In this document: positions 52,965-63,880 of the stretch, in pieces
Numbering within the stretch: the first letter of the stretch is position 1
How the letters are laid out: each line of letters begins with the position of its first letter
From: Adiantum capillus-veneris
Lineage: Eukaryota > Streptophyta > Polypodiopsida > Polypodiales > Pteridaceae
Direction of reading: 5' to 3'
Assembly: GCA_014529385.2 (NCBI GenBank)
Contig: CM043944.1
Span: forward strand, 60,337,268-60,401,267
DNA: 64,000 nt
Notes under the pieces: model-generated
The model's input: only the letters and a program-made list of their open reading frames with translations
What the model was told of the DNA's origin: nothing
The model's database searches: none
Program-made: the position numbers and the translations under genes

Positions 52965-54930
52965 CATTGCATACGATAAGTTAGTAAAGAACATATCCGT
53001 AAACAGGTTGGAGAAATCCGACGAAAACCTCGGTATTTGAATTCAAATGTATATTAAATTCTAAGTAGGAAAGAATGGTTGATGGATATACTGTTTGAAA
53101 TAGGAAAGAATATCTGCTAGGGAAAATTTAGCTTGGCATGTTCATTCTATTTCCAATGTTGAACTAGTCATGATCCCCCTACTGATCACAGGGGGTGGCT
53201 CACGATGATTCCACAGTAGCTAGAGTTACTAGCTTAGGGCCTCTACCCACGACTTGCTTTCTATGCGGTGGGAAGCCGCGTCTTGCTTTCTATGCGGTGG
53301 GAATGTCCATGTCGTGATTTCTATGTGGTGGACATACCTAGTTGTATGGGCAACTAGGCGTCAACGGGAGGAGTAAACTCTCGTTGGAGGGGGGATGTTG
53401 TACCTCCATAACATTGGAATTTTAATGAATAAGTTTGAGTAGAATTTTTACTAGAGTTATTGTCTTGGTGCTGCTTTGCAGTACTGATTGAAGGGCTGTT
53501 TTAACGAACCTTGTGAATCGGAATCTAATCAATGAACTTCTATGTTGAACAACCTCGTGGTAGTAATTAGGACACACAAGGAAGTGTGAGTGTGGGGGTG
53601 GAAAGTGGGGGCTTGGCTCAGGTTGCCAATGCCTATGAGAAGGGTGGTCCCGATTGGTTGGGAACTCTCCGTCCCCATAGTGTTTAAATCAACATTAGTA
53701 TTACTCATTGCCCCTAGAGCGGCGAACTCTCAAGTGTACATGCCTTTGAAACATGGGAAAAAAGGCACTCGGTATTTCTCTCCTCTTGGAAGGTGGGTCT
53801 TAGGATCGCTAGATAAGTTAAGCACGCTTCCCGTGCGAGGTGGAGCTAGATCTCGTTGCTAGTAGGCTCGAACTCGACTCACTTTGTGATGAGAGATCGT
53901 CCGCTAGATGAACCCTAAACCACTTTGTTTGCTTCCACTATAGATCTAGTGGCCACCAGGTTTACCATCAGATCCGCCGTTTGAGACGGCGGGGTGGGGA
54001 CCTCACACAAATACTTACCTCTATCCTCGAATTTACAGCCAACTACTTTGGGAGACCTGCTTTTGACCTATCCTAACATTCATACATTGAGTGCGGCCTC
54101 ACTTTCTCTAGAGACCGATATCCACTGGTCATCCCAATCTTGCAAACCACCCTCTCAATTTAGATAACACCTCTCTTATCTGCTCATTTGTACTTCAAGT
54201 TGTCTCTTTCATTCTCTTTTTTTGGCAAAAAAACTTTGCATCAAATTTTTTCTTCATGGCGTTTCAAATGTTAATGCATTTGATATGCAATTCTTAACGT
54301 CTTCATCAATTTAACAAGCAATTGCTTTTAATGCTTTGTTTTTTAGAACAGTTTTGCAGATAAATCTGAATACAATGTTCTCATATCAAAATCCAGGTAT
54401 GACTCTCCTTGATCTATTCTCGTAATACCCCTCTTGAAACATCATTACAATTCTCCCTGATAAGTAAAATCTCACTATGTATCTTTAGACCTAAAAGTGC
54501 TTATTCCATCTCTAATCTTATCTTGGCCCCTCCAAATTCCCCCACCCTTCACCACATCTCCTTATGCACAAATCCTCTAGTTTAATAATGGTTTGAAAAA
54601 TTAATATTTATTATATTTGATTTCTTTTAAGTAAGTCTTTTTGCAGAAATTCTCACACCCCTATAGATACCCCAGCACCTTTGCAGCAGCAACGAATTTT
54701 TCAGATGCTCCCTTACTTGTTTACATTATGTTGCAAAACCATTGTTTCTAATGTCATGGGTTCTACTTTCTTTGATTGAACTCTTACTCAGATGAATTGT
54801 CATACCACTACTTACATGCGCTCAGTTGGTGTGCGATGATCGCTAACACATTACAGTCTCTTCTAATTTTATATCAAACATGTCATTTATTTTTTACTTT
54901 TTATGCCATGTCTAGTCCATTGGTCACAGG
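52965..54930 (+). other. Interior of element H, no gene seen
   Basis: The region holds a short tandem repeat at about 53253-53330 (three variants of cttgctttctatgcggtggg), a purine tract followed by TGTTGTACC at about 53391 that could be a relic LTR border, and a GC hairpin at about 53971-53990 (ccgccgt / acggcgg, 7-bp stem, loop ttgag). A 90-codon frame at 53590 shows no domain. Confidence 0.45.
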
Positions 54931-54935
54931 CACAT

Positions 54936-55126
54936 AGATTCGCCGATTTAGGCAATGTGCCAATGCTCATCCTAGTGTAGATTCACCGATTTAGGCAGCA
55001 CACCAAAAAACTGCAGATTCACAATTTTTTTCAACCAAATGCAGATTCGCCAATTTAGGCAGCGTTAGTGTAGATTCGCCGATTTATGCATCACGTCTTA
55101 TTGGTGTAGATTCGCCGATTTAGGCA
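54936..55126 (+). repeat. Cluster of 19-base repeats agattcgccgatttaggca
   Basis: Copies start at 54936, 54979, 55043, 55072 and 55108, each with zero to two changes, plus a partial copy at 55015. Spacing is 28-43 bases, so the units are separated by variable linkers rather than being a plain tandem array. The cluster lies about 0.4 kb before the 3' LTR of H. Confidence 0.9.
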
Positions 55127-55539
55127 ACACCGATCACAAAATCATGTTGTAGTGGCTGGCCACCACTGTAACTGGTATGATTTTGTTTTCTAGGTATATA
55201 GATTGAAGGATATTTGGATTTGGAATTGGTATATGATGCTTTTCTATCATGACAGTATCTATGGCATTGAACTTGAGATTGATGAGAATTGATTATTGGA
55301 TGATGAGTGTGACCAAGATATCCCGATTCATCAGGATATGACACATACTCCTTATTCTAGTGGTATGGGACACTAAAATAGGTAGTATGTGGATGACGAT
55401 AGACATAAGCAATGTTGTCTAATTTTATGGATTTTTCTTTTACTATCTGAGACAGATTTCTACTCATTGTTTTTGACAAGTATTGTTTGTAGATTTTTAT
55501 CTTCGCAACTGAGGACAGTTGCTTTCCAACGGAGAGGTA

Positions 55540-56038
55540 TGTTATAAAATTGAAATTTTATTATTTATTGCAGCTGACGTGGAAAAGACTAGACCGAGGT
55601 AGGCCTATGCGAATGGAAATATATATATATATATATTTTTTTTTGACATTTTATTATTTAAGTTCTCTTTATGAGCTTTGGCCATTTATGACCGGCCGGC
55701 CAGTTTGTAATCACTTTGACCATTCAAGAAATCTATAAATGAAATACGTGCAAGAGGGAAATGGTCACTCTTGCACGGGGGAAAATTGTACCGAGTGCTT
55801 GTGTGTTTCTTCTCTCCTCTCCTCCGTCCTCTCTCGCCATGCCGGTGTAGCACTCCGCTCTAGAAGGTGCGCTTGCACATGCTCTCTTACTCTGTCTCGC
55901 TCTCTGCCTCTCTCATGTCAGATTTGCTATGGCGTTTACGCGTACACGATTGTGCAGGTATGAAGATCTATTGATTGATTATCTGTAGCATGTTTTTTTA
56001 ATGTATTTTGTAGGCACGCCGCGCCTCCGTCTGTAGCA
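55540..56038 (+). repeat. 3' LTR of element H
   Basis: It starts TGTTATAAAATTG after ggagaggta and ends cctccgtctgtagca. TATA box at 55734-55740 and hairpin at 55747-55777. It differs from the 5' LTR at scattered positions, so the element is not very recent. Confidence 0.93.
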
Positions 56039-56043
56039 TGTGA

Positions 56044-56436
56044 GTTCTTGGGTCTGAGACCGTGAGGGAATTGATGTTGTGTTTGATAAGTGTTTTGCTT
56101 AGTGCTTGAAGTTTCCATCTTCATTGCACTAGCTAGTATTGAAGGAACACAAAGAATTGTATTGTAAAATGTCTCTCTTGATGGGAGAAACCATAATACA
56201 AAGCCTTTTGGAGGGGGGACCGGCTCCATGCAAATCTGGTCCTCAATTGTTGTCAATTGCCTAATTTCTCTCTCTTTTGAAGTATTGTTCATGCTATCTA
56301 ACAAGGTTTTATGCTTTTTGTCTTTCTCCACCCAAGCACTCTTGTTATTCTCATTAGGAATCTATTCTAATGAAATGCTAACTATGTTCGTGCTATTTTC
56401 AGCTACACACAAGTTACTAGGCCATTAAATGTTACA
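56044..56436 (+). repeat. 3' LTR of element G, right part
   Basis: It begins gttcttgggtctgagaccg, continuing the LTR interrupted at 47580, and ends ttaaatgttaca. It carries ggaccgg...ctggtcc near 56217, the inverted block shared with E and the 5' LTR. Confidence 0.92.
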
Positions 56437-57156
56437 GATATTGACCTAAGTGTTTTGCTTATGGATAAAGAGCAAGTGGAAAGGTAGTGGCAACAATACC
56501 TAGAGCAGTTTATTGAATTAAATTCTAAAGAGCAACCAATTCAGATAGATGGCCATCTACAATAATAGTCAACATTAACAAAATTTGATTCTAGAATAGA
56601 GGAAGAAATCAACTTAATATACTTTGATGATAAAAATATAGTGGAACTGACAAGAAAAATTCAAAATGATCTTTAAGAAATTGATAATTCCTTAATGATT
56701 ATGCTGCTGGTATTCAAATTGGAAAAGAAGGAGAGTACTCTATGGCCAAACAGAAGGGAGGAGGCCCAAGTTGTCTACTCCCAAATGATCAAGAGGTGGA
56801 GGATTGGAATCTCACCTCAAAAAACAGCCCTAGAATGATTAATATTAACAAGCACCTGAAGCTGGAGATCAAAGAAAAGGTAAAGATACGGTTCCACAAA
56901 TACAAGGATGTATTTGCATGGAAAGATGTTGATCGGAAAGGAGTAGATCAAGAAGTGTGCCACCATTTCATTTTAGTGAGACCAGATGCCAAACCAGCTC
57001 AACTACAAAGGTACAAAATGAATCCTAAACATGCTAAGAAGATGAAGGAGAAGATTGACAATCTTCTCAAAGCAGCGTTCATCGTAGAGGTAGTGATAAC
57101 AAATGTTTGGTCCAGCTATCATGTGAAAAGAAATAGCAAAAATGCCAAACATAGCT
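56437..57156 (+). pseudogene. Element F, second piece (protease-RT linker and RT start)
   Basis: It begins DIDLSVLLMDKEQVE, continuing the frame left at 39055. After several stops it reads FHKYKDVFAWKDVDRKGVDQ, PDAKPAQLQRYKMNPKHAKK, KEKIDNLLKAAFIVEV and TNVWSSYHV. This is the usual start of gypsy RT (DVFAW; P.VQ..R.....; I..LL.AGFI.EV..S.W.S), after which similarity ends. F is therefore truncated near 57156. Confidence 0.75.
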
Positions 57157-57199
57157 AGAATAAAGTGAATATGTGTATATGCACATAATTATAATAAGA

Positions 57200-57950
57200 T
57201 ATCTATGCTTAGATAAAATGGTGGGATAAATATCCGTCTTCAATCACCTTTTGCTTTATATTAACTTTAGGTGTGCGTTATTAATAAGTGTGAGTTTGCA
57301 TATGTATATTATAGTTGAGTTTTTTTTAAATAAATTAAAAAAAATATCTTCACCTATATGTTTTTTACTTTAAGCTTACCCATATAGCTTTCTATGCTAC
57401 TCCTTGTATATATCCATAGAGGCATTATGCTATGCTAGCTTTGGGAGTGCAAATAACCATAACCTTTGCGAGTGCTTGGTAAATCCACAAATGCAAAGAG
57501 CTTTACATAGTGTATGCCAAAGAGAAGAGAGGAGAGGAATTGGAGGTTGCTTCTACAATTGTATGCTCATTTTGGTGGCCTCATGAAAGTAGAGGTAGTT
57601 TTGGGCTACACGTTTTGATGATTTTCCTTCATCTTGTGTTTGCTAAAATTCACTGAATCTACACAAGTGTTAGTGTTTCAAGCGTCCTATTGTTTTTCTT
57701 GTTGTTTGATTGATGTTTTGAATGTGTAGGCCTTGCCTCGAGTAAGCCATTGTAAGAGGGTTCAAGGTAGAGAGGACTCCCTTGGCCTTAATACAATGCA
57801 TGGGGTGGCTAGGTTTTGAATGTGTGTTTGTGTTGAATGGGACCACTGTGGTTCCAGTTTTGTTTAGCCCATGTGTTGTGGTTTTGTTTTACTATGAGGT
57901 GCTCATATCGCTCATCCGGTTTCTTGAAGCATTGAGTATGCATGCTTGAA
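57200..57950 (+). mobile_element. Diverged LTR remnant of an A-like family
   Basis: Around 57745-57830 the sequence gtagagaggactccc, then ttggccttaatacaatg and catggggtggct, matches the U5 part of element A (6708-6760: gtggagaggactcac, ctggccttaagac, attggggtggct). The similarity fades on both sides. No coding sequence. Confidence 0.6.
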
Positions 57951-58021
57951 GGTTCTCAAGGCATTGGCTAAGAAACATGGTCTCTCTCTTTTCATTATTA
58001 TCAGAAACGAGCTACATAAGC

Positions 58022-59692
58022 TCAGCGGTACAAATCAGTGGGTGGTGATGAAGGTATATATTTTTCTCCTAACAAAAACACAAGTGCGCCATGGGATTCA
58101 AACATCAAGCTATTGTGCTCATAGCTACGCTTCAGTGATGGTCCTAGGCTATGCAACCACTCCCTACCAAGAACCACATCAGCCCTTTCTATGTCCATAA
58201 CTTGAAAATCCAAACAAGTAGAGTACCCTTGTATTTCCAATGGAACAGCTCAAAATTGAGTATCCCATATTTCAGTATCATGTCCATTCATCATTGCTAC
58301 CTTGTAGTGGTGGGTACTTGGAGTTTGAGGCAGCTTGAGCTTTTTCACCAATCCATAATTGATGAAATTGTGAGTAGCACCGTCATCTACCAAGATGCAC
58401 ACCTTGTGCCCTTGCATATATTCATGCATACGTACTAACTCATGTGGTCCAAAGGTTTGTTGCCACATGGAAGCTGTGAGACAACATTCATGCACCACCT
58501 TAGTGTGTGTTACTTCCACTGTGGAGAATTTTGAGGAAGACTCAAGAGGCAGTAGTTGCACCGTGTGCACTAATTTCTCCTTCCCCTAAGCAGCAAATTT
58601 CCCCTTGAGACAATTCTTTTTTCCATGACCTCCTCCTAAACATTGAAAACATAACTTCTCTTTCTTGGCTTTATCAAAATCCTCAGGAGAGAGAGGACCC
58701 TTGGACCCTTTGGGTTTTTTAGATGCATCTGAATTAGCAACTATAAATTTTCTTTTATTCTACCCATACTGAGTGCGTGTATTACCATGTATACTAGTAG
58801 GTACGTTACTATTATGTGTTTTCTTCTCATCAGGGTCATCATGAATATGTGCTTTCACTATGGCTTCCTCAAGTGTTCTAGGGTCTTGGGTCTTGACATA
58901 CTTCTTAAGCCCGGGTGTCAGACCTTGTATGAACCCTCGTACTTGTTGAAAGGTATCCAAGCCTTCCAACTTGAGGATAACATCCCGATAGTGAGAGATA
59001 TAGTCAAGTAATGATGGGTATTGGCGCATGGAACATGTGTCCCAAGCCATCCAATTACGATTGGCCTCGTTTGTAGGAAAAAATTCCTTGCTAAACATTG
59101 CTTCAAAGGTTGCCCAACTCTGTGGTACGATGTTCTTCTCCTTGAGAGACATCCACCATTTGTAGGCCTTGCCTTCCAGTTTTAAGCATGTCTGGAGAGC
59201 TTTGACTGCATCCAGAGTACCTCGTAAGGCGTGAACTCGATCCCATTTGCTGAGAAAGATGTTCATTGCATCCTTATTGCGGTCCCGGTCTTCACCCTTA
59301 AAGACTGGTGGTTTAAACTTCTTTAATAGGTCATCCACCTCTTTGGCAATGAGTGTATGTAGCGTATCATTAGTCGGGCCTTGCCCTTGTGTGCCAACGT
59401 GCTCATGCACGTGGGTGTCAGCAGGACTCTTATACTACTGATGCATTAATTGAATTACTAATGTGGAGAGTTTAGTAACAGTTTCATTTAAAGCTTTAAA
59501 ATTTCCATCCATGATTGTCATGCATGTCTGAAGTGCACGAAATTCTTGAATATCCAGCAACTCATAAGTATCTTCTCCTGCCATAGCATCGCGGGTACTC
59601 TCCTTGAGAGGATCCGGCCATCGCAGGCCATCATTGGTAGGATCAGGAGTACTTTTCTCAAAATCAAACGTCATATTGATATCCGAATCCAT
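58022..59692 (-). pseudogene. Element J: minus-strand gypsy gag-protease fragment
   Basis: ATG at 59692 opens MDSDINMTFDFEKSTPD and a short coiled N-terminus; after a stop the gag core follows: FKPPVFKGEDRDRNKDAMNI, KLEGKAYKWWMSLKEKN, QSWATFEAMFSKEFFPTNEA, YISHYRDVILKLEGLDTF and FIQGLTPGLKKYVKTQDP. A zinc knuckle CFQCLGGGHGKKNC (about 58650, minus) has all four ligands. The protease (RVP_2 type) reads ILVDDGATHNFINYGLV, DDGA in place of DSGA, and ERADVVLGREWLHSLGP. The fragment ends near 58000, before RT. Stops near 59411, 58590 and 58245 make it inactive. No LTR or primer-binding site of its own is visible. Confidence 0.82.
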
Positions 59693-59910
59693 GGCTACAC
59701 AGTGCGGTGAAAGAAGTACTCAAAAAATATACGTGATAGTGGGAGCACTCGCAAAGTATAGTAGCCGTGCTAACTCCGTGAAAATCACGAGTAGTCCGTT
59801 GTATATGGTTTGAAGATGCCGACAAAAACATGTAATTGTTCGCTTTGAAACGTCGTAGATGACTGAATCTTCCCAAAGGAAAAAATTGCGAAGGAAAAAA
59901 TTGCAATAGA

Positions 59911-60137
59911 TGTTGGAATTAGGGTTGCGGAGAAACACACACAGCTTGGAGAAGACGAAGGAAGCTAAAGGCACACAATAGAGAGTGTGTTACTTAGTGT
60001 GCAATGGAAAAATAGATAGCCCTAGAGTGATGGGCGTATATACAATGCACGGGGGAAAAAACCTCCTAAAGAGGGAAAACATGCCCTGGCAGTCCTAGTG
60101 TGTTCACACACATCACTACCAAATGTATATGGTAACA
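59911..60137 (-). repeat. LTR of copia element K (minus strand)
   Basis: On the minus strand the purine tract ccaggggggatt is followed by TGTTACCATATAC; the unit ends ccctaattccaaca, 227 bases later. A TATA-like gtatatacg is present. It follows the copia RNase H end at 60213 and is therefore the 3' LTR. Beyond it (59910-59693) lies the leader of J without an obvious border signal. Confidence 0.6.
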
Positions 60138-60212
60138 AATCCCCCCTGGAGTGATGCGGTGAACGAGAGCTGGCACATGAGTAAAGGGAAGTGCCATGCC
60201 CCGAGGACAGGA

Positions 60213-60345
60213 TCAGTCCACAAAGGGGAGTAAGCCCAAAGCTTTGCGGAAAGCTTGAAGCTTCTCACGATACAATGCCTTTGTGAAAAGATCTGCAAGG
60301 TTGTCCTGTGTTGGCACATAAGCCAAGCTGATCTCTCCTGCTGAG
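60213..60345 (-). pseudogene. Element K: 3' end of a Ty1/copia pol (RNase H C-terminus)
   Basis: The open 43-codon frame on the minus strand contains ISLAYVPTQDNLADLFTK, then ALYREKLQAFRKALGL, and ends with a TGA at 60213. ADLFTK preceded by [YH]VPT..N.AD is the signature end of plant copia RNase H. The rest of the element would lie at higher coordinates and was cut off by the insertion of element I at 60346, or is out of view. Confidence 0.8.
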
Positions 60346-60833
60346 TGTTATAGAATTGATATTTTATTAGCTATTGCAGCTGACAAGTGGCAAGAGCATC
60401 AGCAGATAATGGATTATGCAGAAGGATGTTACATTTTATGTATATTTGATTATTCAAGTGCTCTTTGTGAGCTTTGGCGAATTATGTCCGGCCGGCCAGT
60501 TTGTACTCACTTTGACCATTCAAGAATCTATAAATTAAATACGTGCAAGAGGGAAATGGTCACTCTTGCACGGGGGGAGATTGCACCCAGTGCTTGCGTT
60601 GTTCTTCTCTCCTCTTCCCTCTTTTCTCTCACCGTGCCGGCGTAGCACTCCGCTCCAGGAGGTGCACCTGCACGTGCTCTCTCAATCTCTCTCACTCTGT
60701 GTCTCTCTCTGTTCGTGTATCTTGTGATCATGCAACCACGTGATTGTGCCAGGGATGTCGATTAGCCTGTTTTATGTTGTTTATTGTGTTATTTCCGATA
60801 TTTCGCAGGGCAGCCATGCTTCCGTCTATAGCA
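60346..60833 (+). repeat. 5' LTR of element I
   Basis: It starts TGTTATAGAATTGATATT and ends cttccgtctatagca. TATA box 60529-60535, hairpin 60542-60572. Differences from the H LTRs are concentrated in the last 130 bases. Confidence 0.92.
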
Positions 60834-60834
60834 G

Positions 60835-60846
60835 TGGTATCAGAGC
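60835..60846 (+). promoter_or_regulatory. tRNA-iMet primer-binding site of element I
   Basis: Exact tggtatcagagc, one base after the LTR end. The corresponding place in H has lost gtggtat. Confidence 0.92.
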
Positions 60847-61362
60847 TTTGGTAACGATCCTCTCAACGCACACGTGATGGAGAAACATATATATAAAGAT
60901 AAGTGCAATTTATGACCTCAATTTGCAGAATTTTTCTTGAAAAGTTGTTTCATGTTTCGCTTAATTATCCATCATATTTACTAATTATGCCTTAATTGTA
61001 CATTTTTCCGTAAAAGAATATAAGCATAAGATTGGTAGGTCAAATATGTCCATGTAATTAAAACCCTAATATTTGCTTAGAGATCATGCCTGTAAATCTT
61101 AGATGCATACTTAGTGTTGATAGTGCCATTAAGAAGCCCATTATGGAAAGACGAGTTTTACGAGAACAATTACACCTCGACTTGCTCGAAGGAGAAGATG
61201 AACTATAGGATTATTTTTCATATGAGAGTAACATGTCCGGATAGTAATGTAGTAGAAAGAATAATCAAAGAGAAGAGATATTCTGCCTAAAGGTATTTCA
61301 CGAGTGTAGTTGTCGTCACCTCAAGCACTTGCGTTACCTACAGTAGCTGCAATCTTCGAAGT
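60847..61362 (+). other. Leader of element I, no gene seen
   Basis: AT-rich sequence with stops in all frames. Nothing recognisable. Confidence 0.5.
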
Positions 61363-61668
61363 TTGGACACAGTTTACGACATCCATTGCCTAAAAATGTC
61401 GGACTACGTCCTCAAGAAAGCCCTCCCTCCTGACGATCCTCACTCTTTCGACCAACAAGCCAATATTCACTACGTCTCTTGCAATACTGTGTACAACCAG
61501 TCATCAACCACAAGTCAAAGCAAAACACAGTGTCTCGTCCATGACCGCGATATGAAAGCTTTAGCCAATGAGTTCGTTGAAACTAGCTTATATTGCCAAA
61601 ACTATTACACCAAGCTTGTGTATTATGAACAATTCTCTATCTTCAAGAGGACCGGGCATGGCCATTAA
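61363..61668 (+). CDS. Unidentified 101-codon ORF in element I
   Basis: The frame (MDTVYDIHCLKMSDYVLKK at its start) has a balanced amino-acid composition and contains VHDRDMKALANEFVE and YYTKLVYYEQFSIF; the frame is open further upstream without an ATG. I recognise no domain. Given the gene fragments in the sister element H, a captured exon or a gag relic are both possible. Confidence 0.3.
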   Translation: MDTVYDIHCLKMSDYVLKKALPPDDPHSFDQQANIHYVSCNTVYNQSSTTSQSKTQCLVHDRDMKALANEFVETSLYCQNYYTKLVYYEQFSIFKRTGHGH

Positions 61669-61729
61669 GGAGATTGTTGAATTCGAATATTCTGCTGAAG
61701 CAGGCTGCAGATAGTGCATGCACCCAAGA

Positions 61730-62760
61730 AAAGAAAAATGGAAAAGCAGAGGCGCTCCTGCTCTCTTTCTCTATCACTACGCCACCATGCAACTCGGACT
61801 ATTTTTCCTCTCTTTATCTCTCACTGCTCCGCCATGCAGTCCCTTTTAACCGCCGCCACCTCACAGAATTGCAGTATTTATTTTTTCTCTCTCTCTCTCT
61901 CTCATCCTATGGCGAACCGCCAGCAAACTCCCTCTCTTTCTCACTTTCCCCCTCTACTCTCACTTAACGAGCGACTCCAGTTATGCGACTCCATCTCTCT
62001 CTGCAGTCCGAATCAACCCCTTACTCTCTCTTTGGTGGTAAACCACCCATCCACTTACTCTCTCTCTCTATCTCTCTAATCAAGAGCCGCCATGACTGCC
62101 TGCATGTAGCCGCCAGGCCAGCCGGCCCATCACCCGCCCCCATGCAAGACTCACACTCTCTCTCCCTCTCGGTTCTCACCCACCCGCAGCCACCCACTAC
62201 CTCTTTCTTTGGAGCTCACCCACTCTCACTGGCGCGACACTCACAACCGTTGCAAGCTCATGCAACTGTTCTCTCTCTCTCCTCAGTCGCCAGAAACTCT
62301 CTCTCTCTTTATCTTTCTCCTGCATGCAAAAGGTCCTGATCGCCTGCTTTGAAGATTCACTCCCTCACTTTCTTTACGGATGCCACAGACCGTCCGCTTG
62401 CCATGCAGGCAACCCCCAACACCCTCAACTGCAGCAGCCATGCAATCTTTCTCTCTCTCTGACCTCCTGGCGGGCAGACTGCAGTACCAGTTTCTCTCTC
62501 TCTTACTTTCTCTATCTCTCACACCATCAGCCTCCATCACACTCTCCTCCTACAAATGCCGCCCGTGCTCACAAACCCCACTCAGTATCGCAGCTAACGG
62601 CTCTTTTTAGTCCACCAAGCCCCTACCTTCAAGATGCCAAAGCACACACCCCACCCTGCCCCCTTGACAGCCTTCCTCAGCCCATAATTCGGGCTTGCCT
62701 TCCATCTCTTACAGCACCATCAACTTGCCACTGTGCTATGCCACAAAGAGATCATTCTGC
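61730..62760 (+). repeat. Pyrimidine-rich block in element I
   Basis: About 1 kb is dominated by ctctct, ccacc and cgccacc motifs, producing several overlapping Ser/Leu/Pro-rich false frames. It corresponds in character and relative place to 48855-49640 in H. Confidence 0.7.
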
Positions 62761-63069
62761 CTCTCCCTACTGGTTCACGATGCATGCGTAGAGCTCTTCA
62801 AGCACACAAACCAGCGTGGGCATACAAAGCAGTGGTGGCGCCGTCGGGCGAAAGCTGATGAAAATAATACTAAACTGTAGAGAACTTTTACGGCAGCACT
62901 CTCAGCTTGGTGTCCATGGTTCCCTTGTAGCTGAGCATGAGTATCTCTGCGGACTAGCTGAGCGAGAACATTGTTGCCACCTTTTTGATCACCAGCAAGA
63001 AAAGCAGAAAAAAGAAGCTAGGGAGGGAAGACTCTCTCTCTCTTTCGTGCTCTCCCACGACTACTTCCA

Positions 63070-63880
63070 GAGGCGGACATTGACGAAGCTGGACAATGCG
63101 TGCTGCAACACATTCCTAATGATTTTTATTTTATTTTTTACTTTGCTTCATTTTCATTTATACCCAGGCATTGGATCCTATTCACACGGATTGTATCAAT
63201 TTGGCTTTTTGTAAAGTGTACATATAGCATTTCATTTCATTTCTCCATCTCCTCCTGAGACTACCTATATAGGCGGATATTGACAAAGCTCTAGCAAGCC
63301 CGCCGAACAAAAACTCGCTGCCTGAAATGCTTCACATAATTTTTATAGTTTTTGAAGCTGATTTTGTATTTTAGCTTTCAATTTGATCCATACTTGTAGA
63401 CATTTATTATGAAAATTTAACCAAAAAAAATAAAATTAAAAAAATGACAGTGCTTCACGATTGTCATTCATTGCTTGGAAACGTAGTACTGTTCTCCCTT
63501 GCTCTCAGCCATATGGTAGGCAAGCTGCAAACACTCAAAGGCATCATCACAACTAGGTCACAGTGTCTGTTGTCAAGTATGCTCAAACATTGACGATGCT
63601 CATGATGATTTTTTCAGTATTTTGCTTTACGACATTTTATTTTGTACCTAGGCATTAGATTAGATCCACAAGGATTGTAATTGTGGTCTTTTTAAGACTG
63701 TTAATATAACATTTCTTTTCTTCCCTCTTGGTTGATAGTCAATGACATAGACGCATCAGACATTGAGGATTAGATTCACAAGGATTTTCTCACTTTGTGT
63801 TCTTAGGTAATTTTGGCATTTTAAAGACAATTAAAATAACATTTCATTTTATTTCTCTCTCTTCACAACCCCCCGTCACA
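63070..63880 (+). repeat. Degenerate dispersed repeats in element I
   Basis: Blocks recur with irregular spacing: aggcggacattgac / aggcggatattgac (63072, 63271); gcattggatcctattcac / gcattagattagatcc / gaggattagattcac (about 63169, 63651, 63768), each followed by a form of caaggatt; and atagcatttcattt / ataacatttctttt / ataacatttcattt (63227, 63707, 63838). A similar tatagcatttcatttc also occurs at about 33110. Confidence 0.6.

Larger units (their letters stand above)
47581..56038 (+). mobile_element. Element H: LTR element with a 7.5-kb interior carrying captured gene fragments
   Basis: The 495-bp and 499-bp LTRs (47581-48075 and 55540-56038) flank an interior without gag or pol motifs. A perfect 5-bp duplication tgtga (47576-47580 and 56039-56043) and restored G LTR sequence on both sides prove the insertion. 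The primer-binding site is damaged: tagca is followed directly by cagagcc, whereas the sister element I has tagca-gtggtat-cagagc. The interior holds CT-rich leader-like sequence, an R2R3-MYB fragment, a PPR fragment, a (CA)n run and a cluster of 19-base repeats. It fits a large non-autonomous derivative (LARD-like) moved in trans. Confidence 0.9.
39056..56436 (+). mobile_element. Element G: chromovirus (Ty3/gypsy), with its 3' LTR split by element H
   Basis: 5' LTR 39056-40702, interior 40703-46378, 3' LTR 46379-47580 continued at 56044-56436. The flanks gagat (39051-39055) and gatat (56437-56441) look like a 5-bp duplication with one substitution, and the protein of F continues across it. 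Gag, protease, RT, RNase H, integrase and a chromodomain-like tail are all recognisable but carry stops and frameshifts. Without H, G is about 8.9 kb. Confidence 0.9.

Noticed and set aside
53391-53420. Purine tract followed by TGTTGTACC inside H
   Set aside because: Looks like a polypurine tract and LTR start, but no second copy, target duplication or coding sequence supports another nested element.
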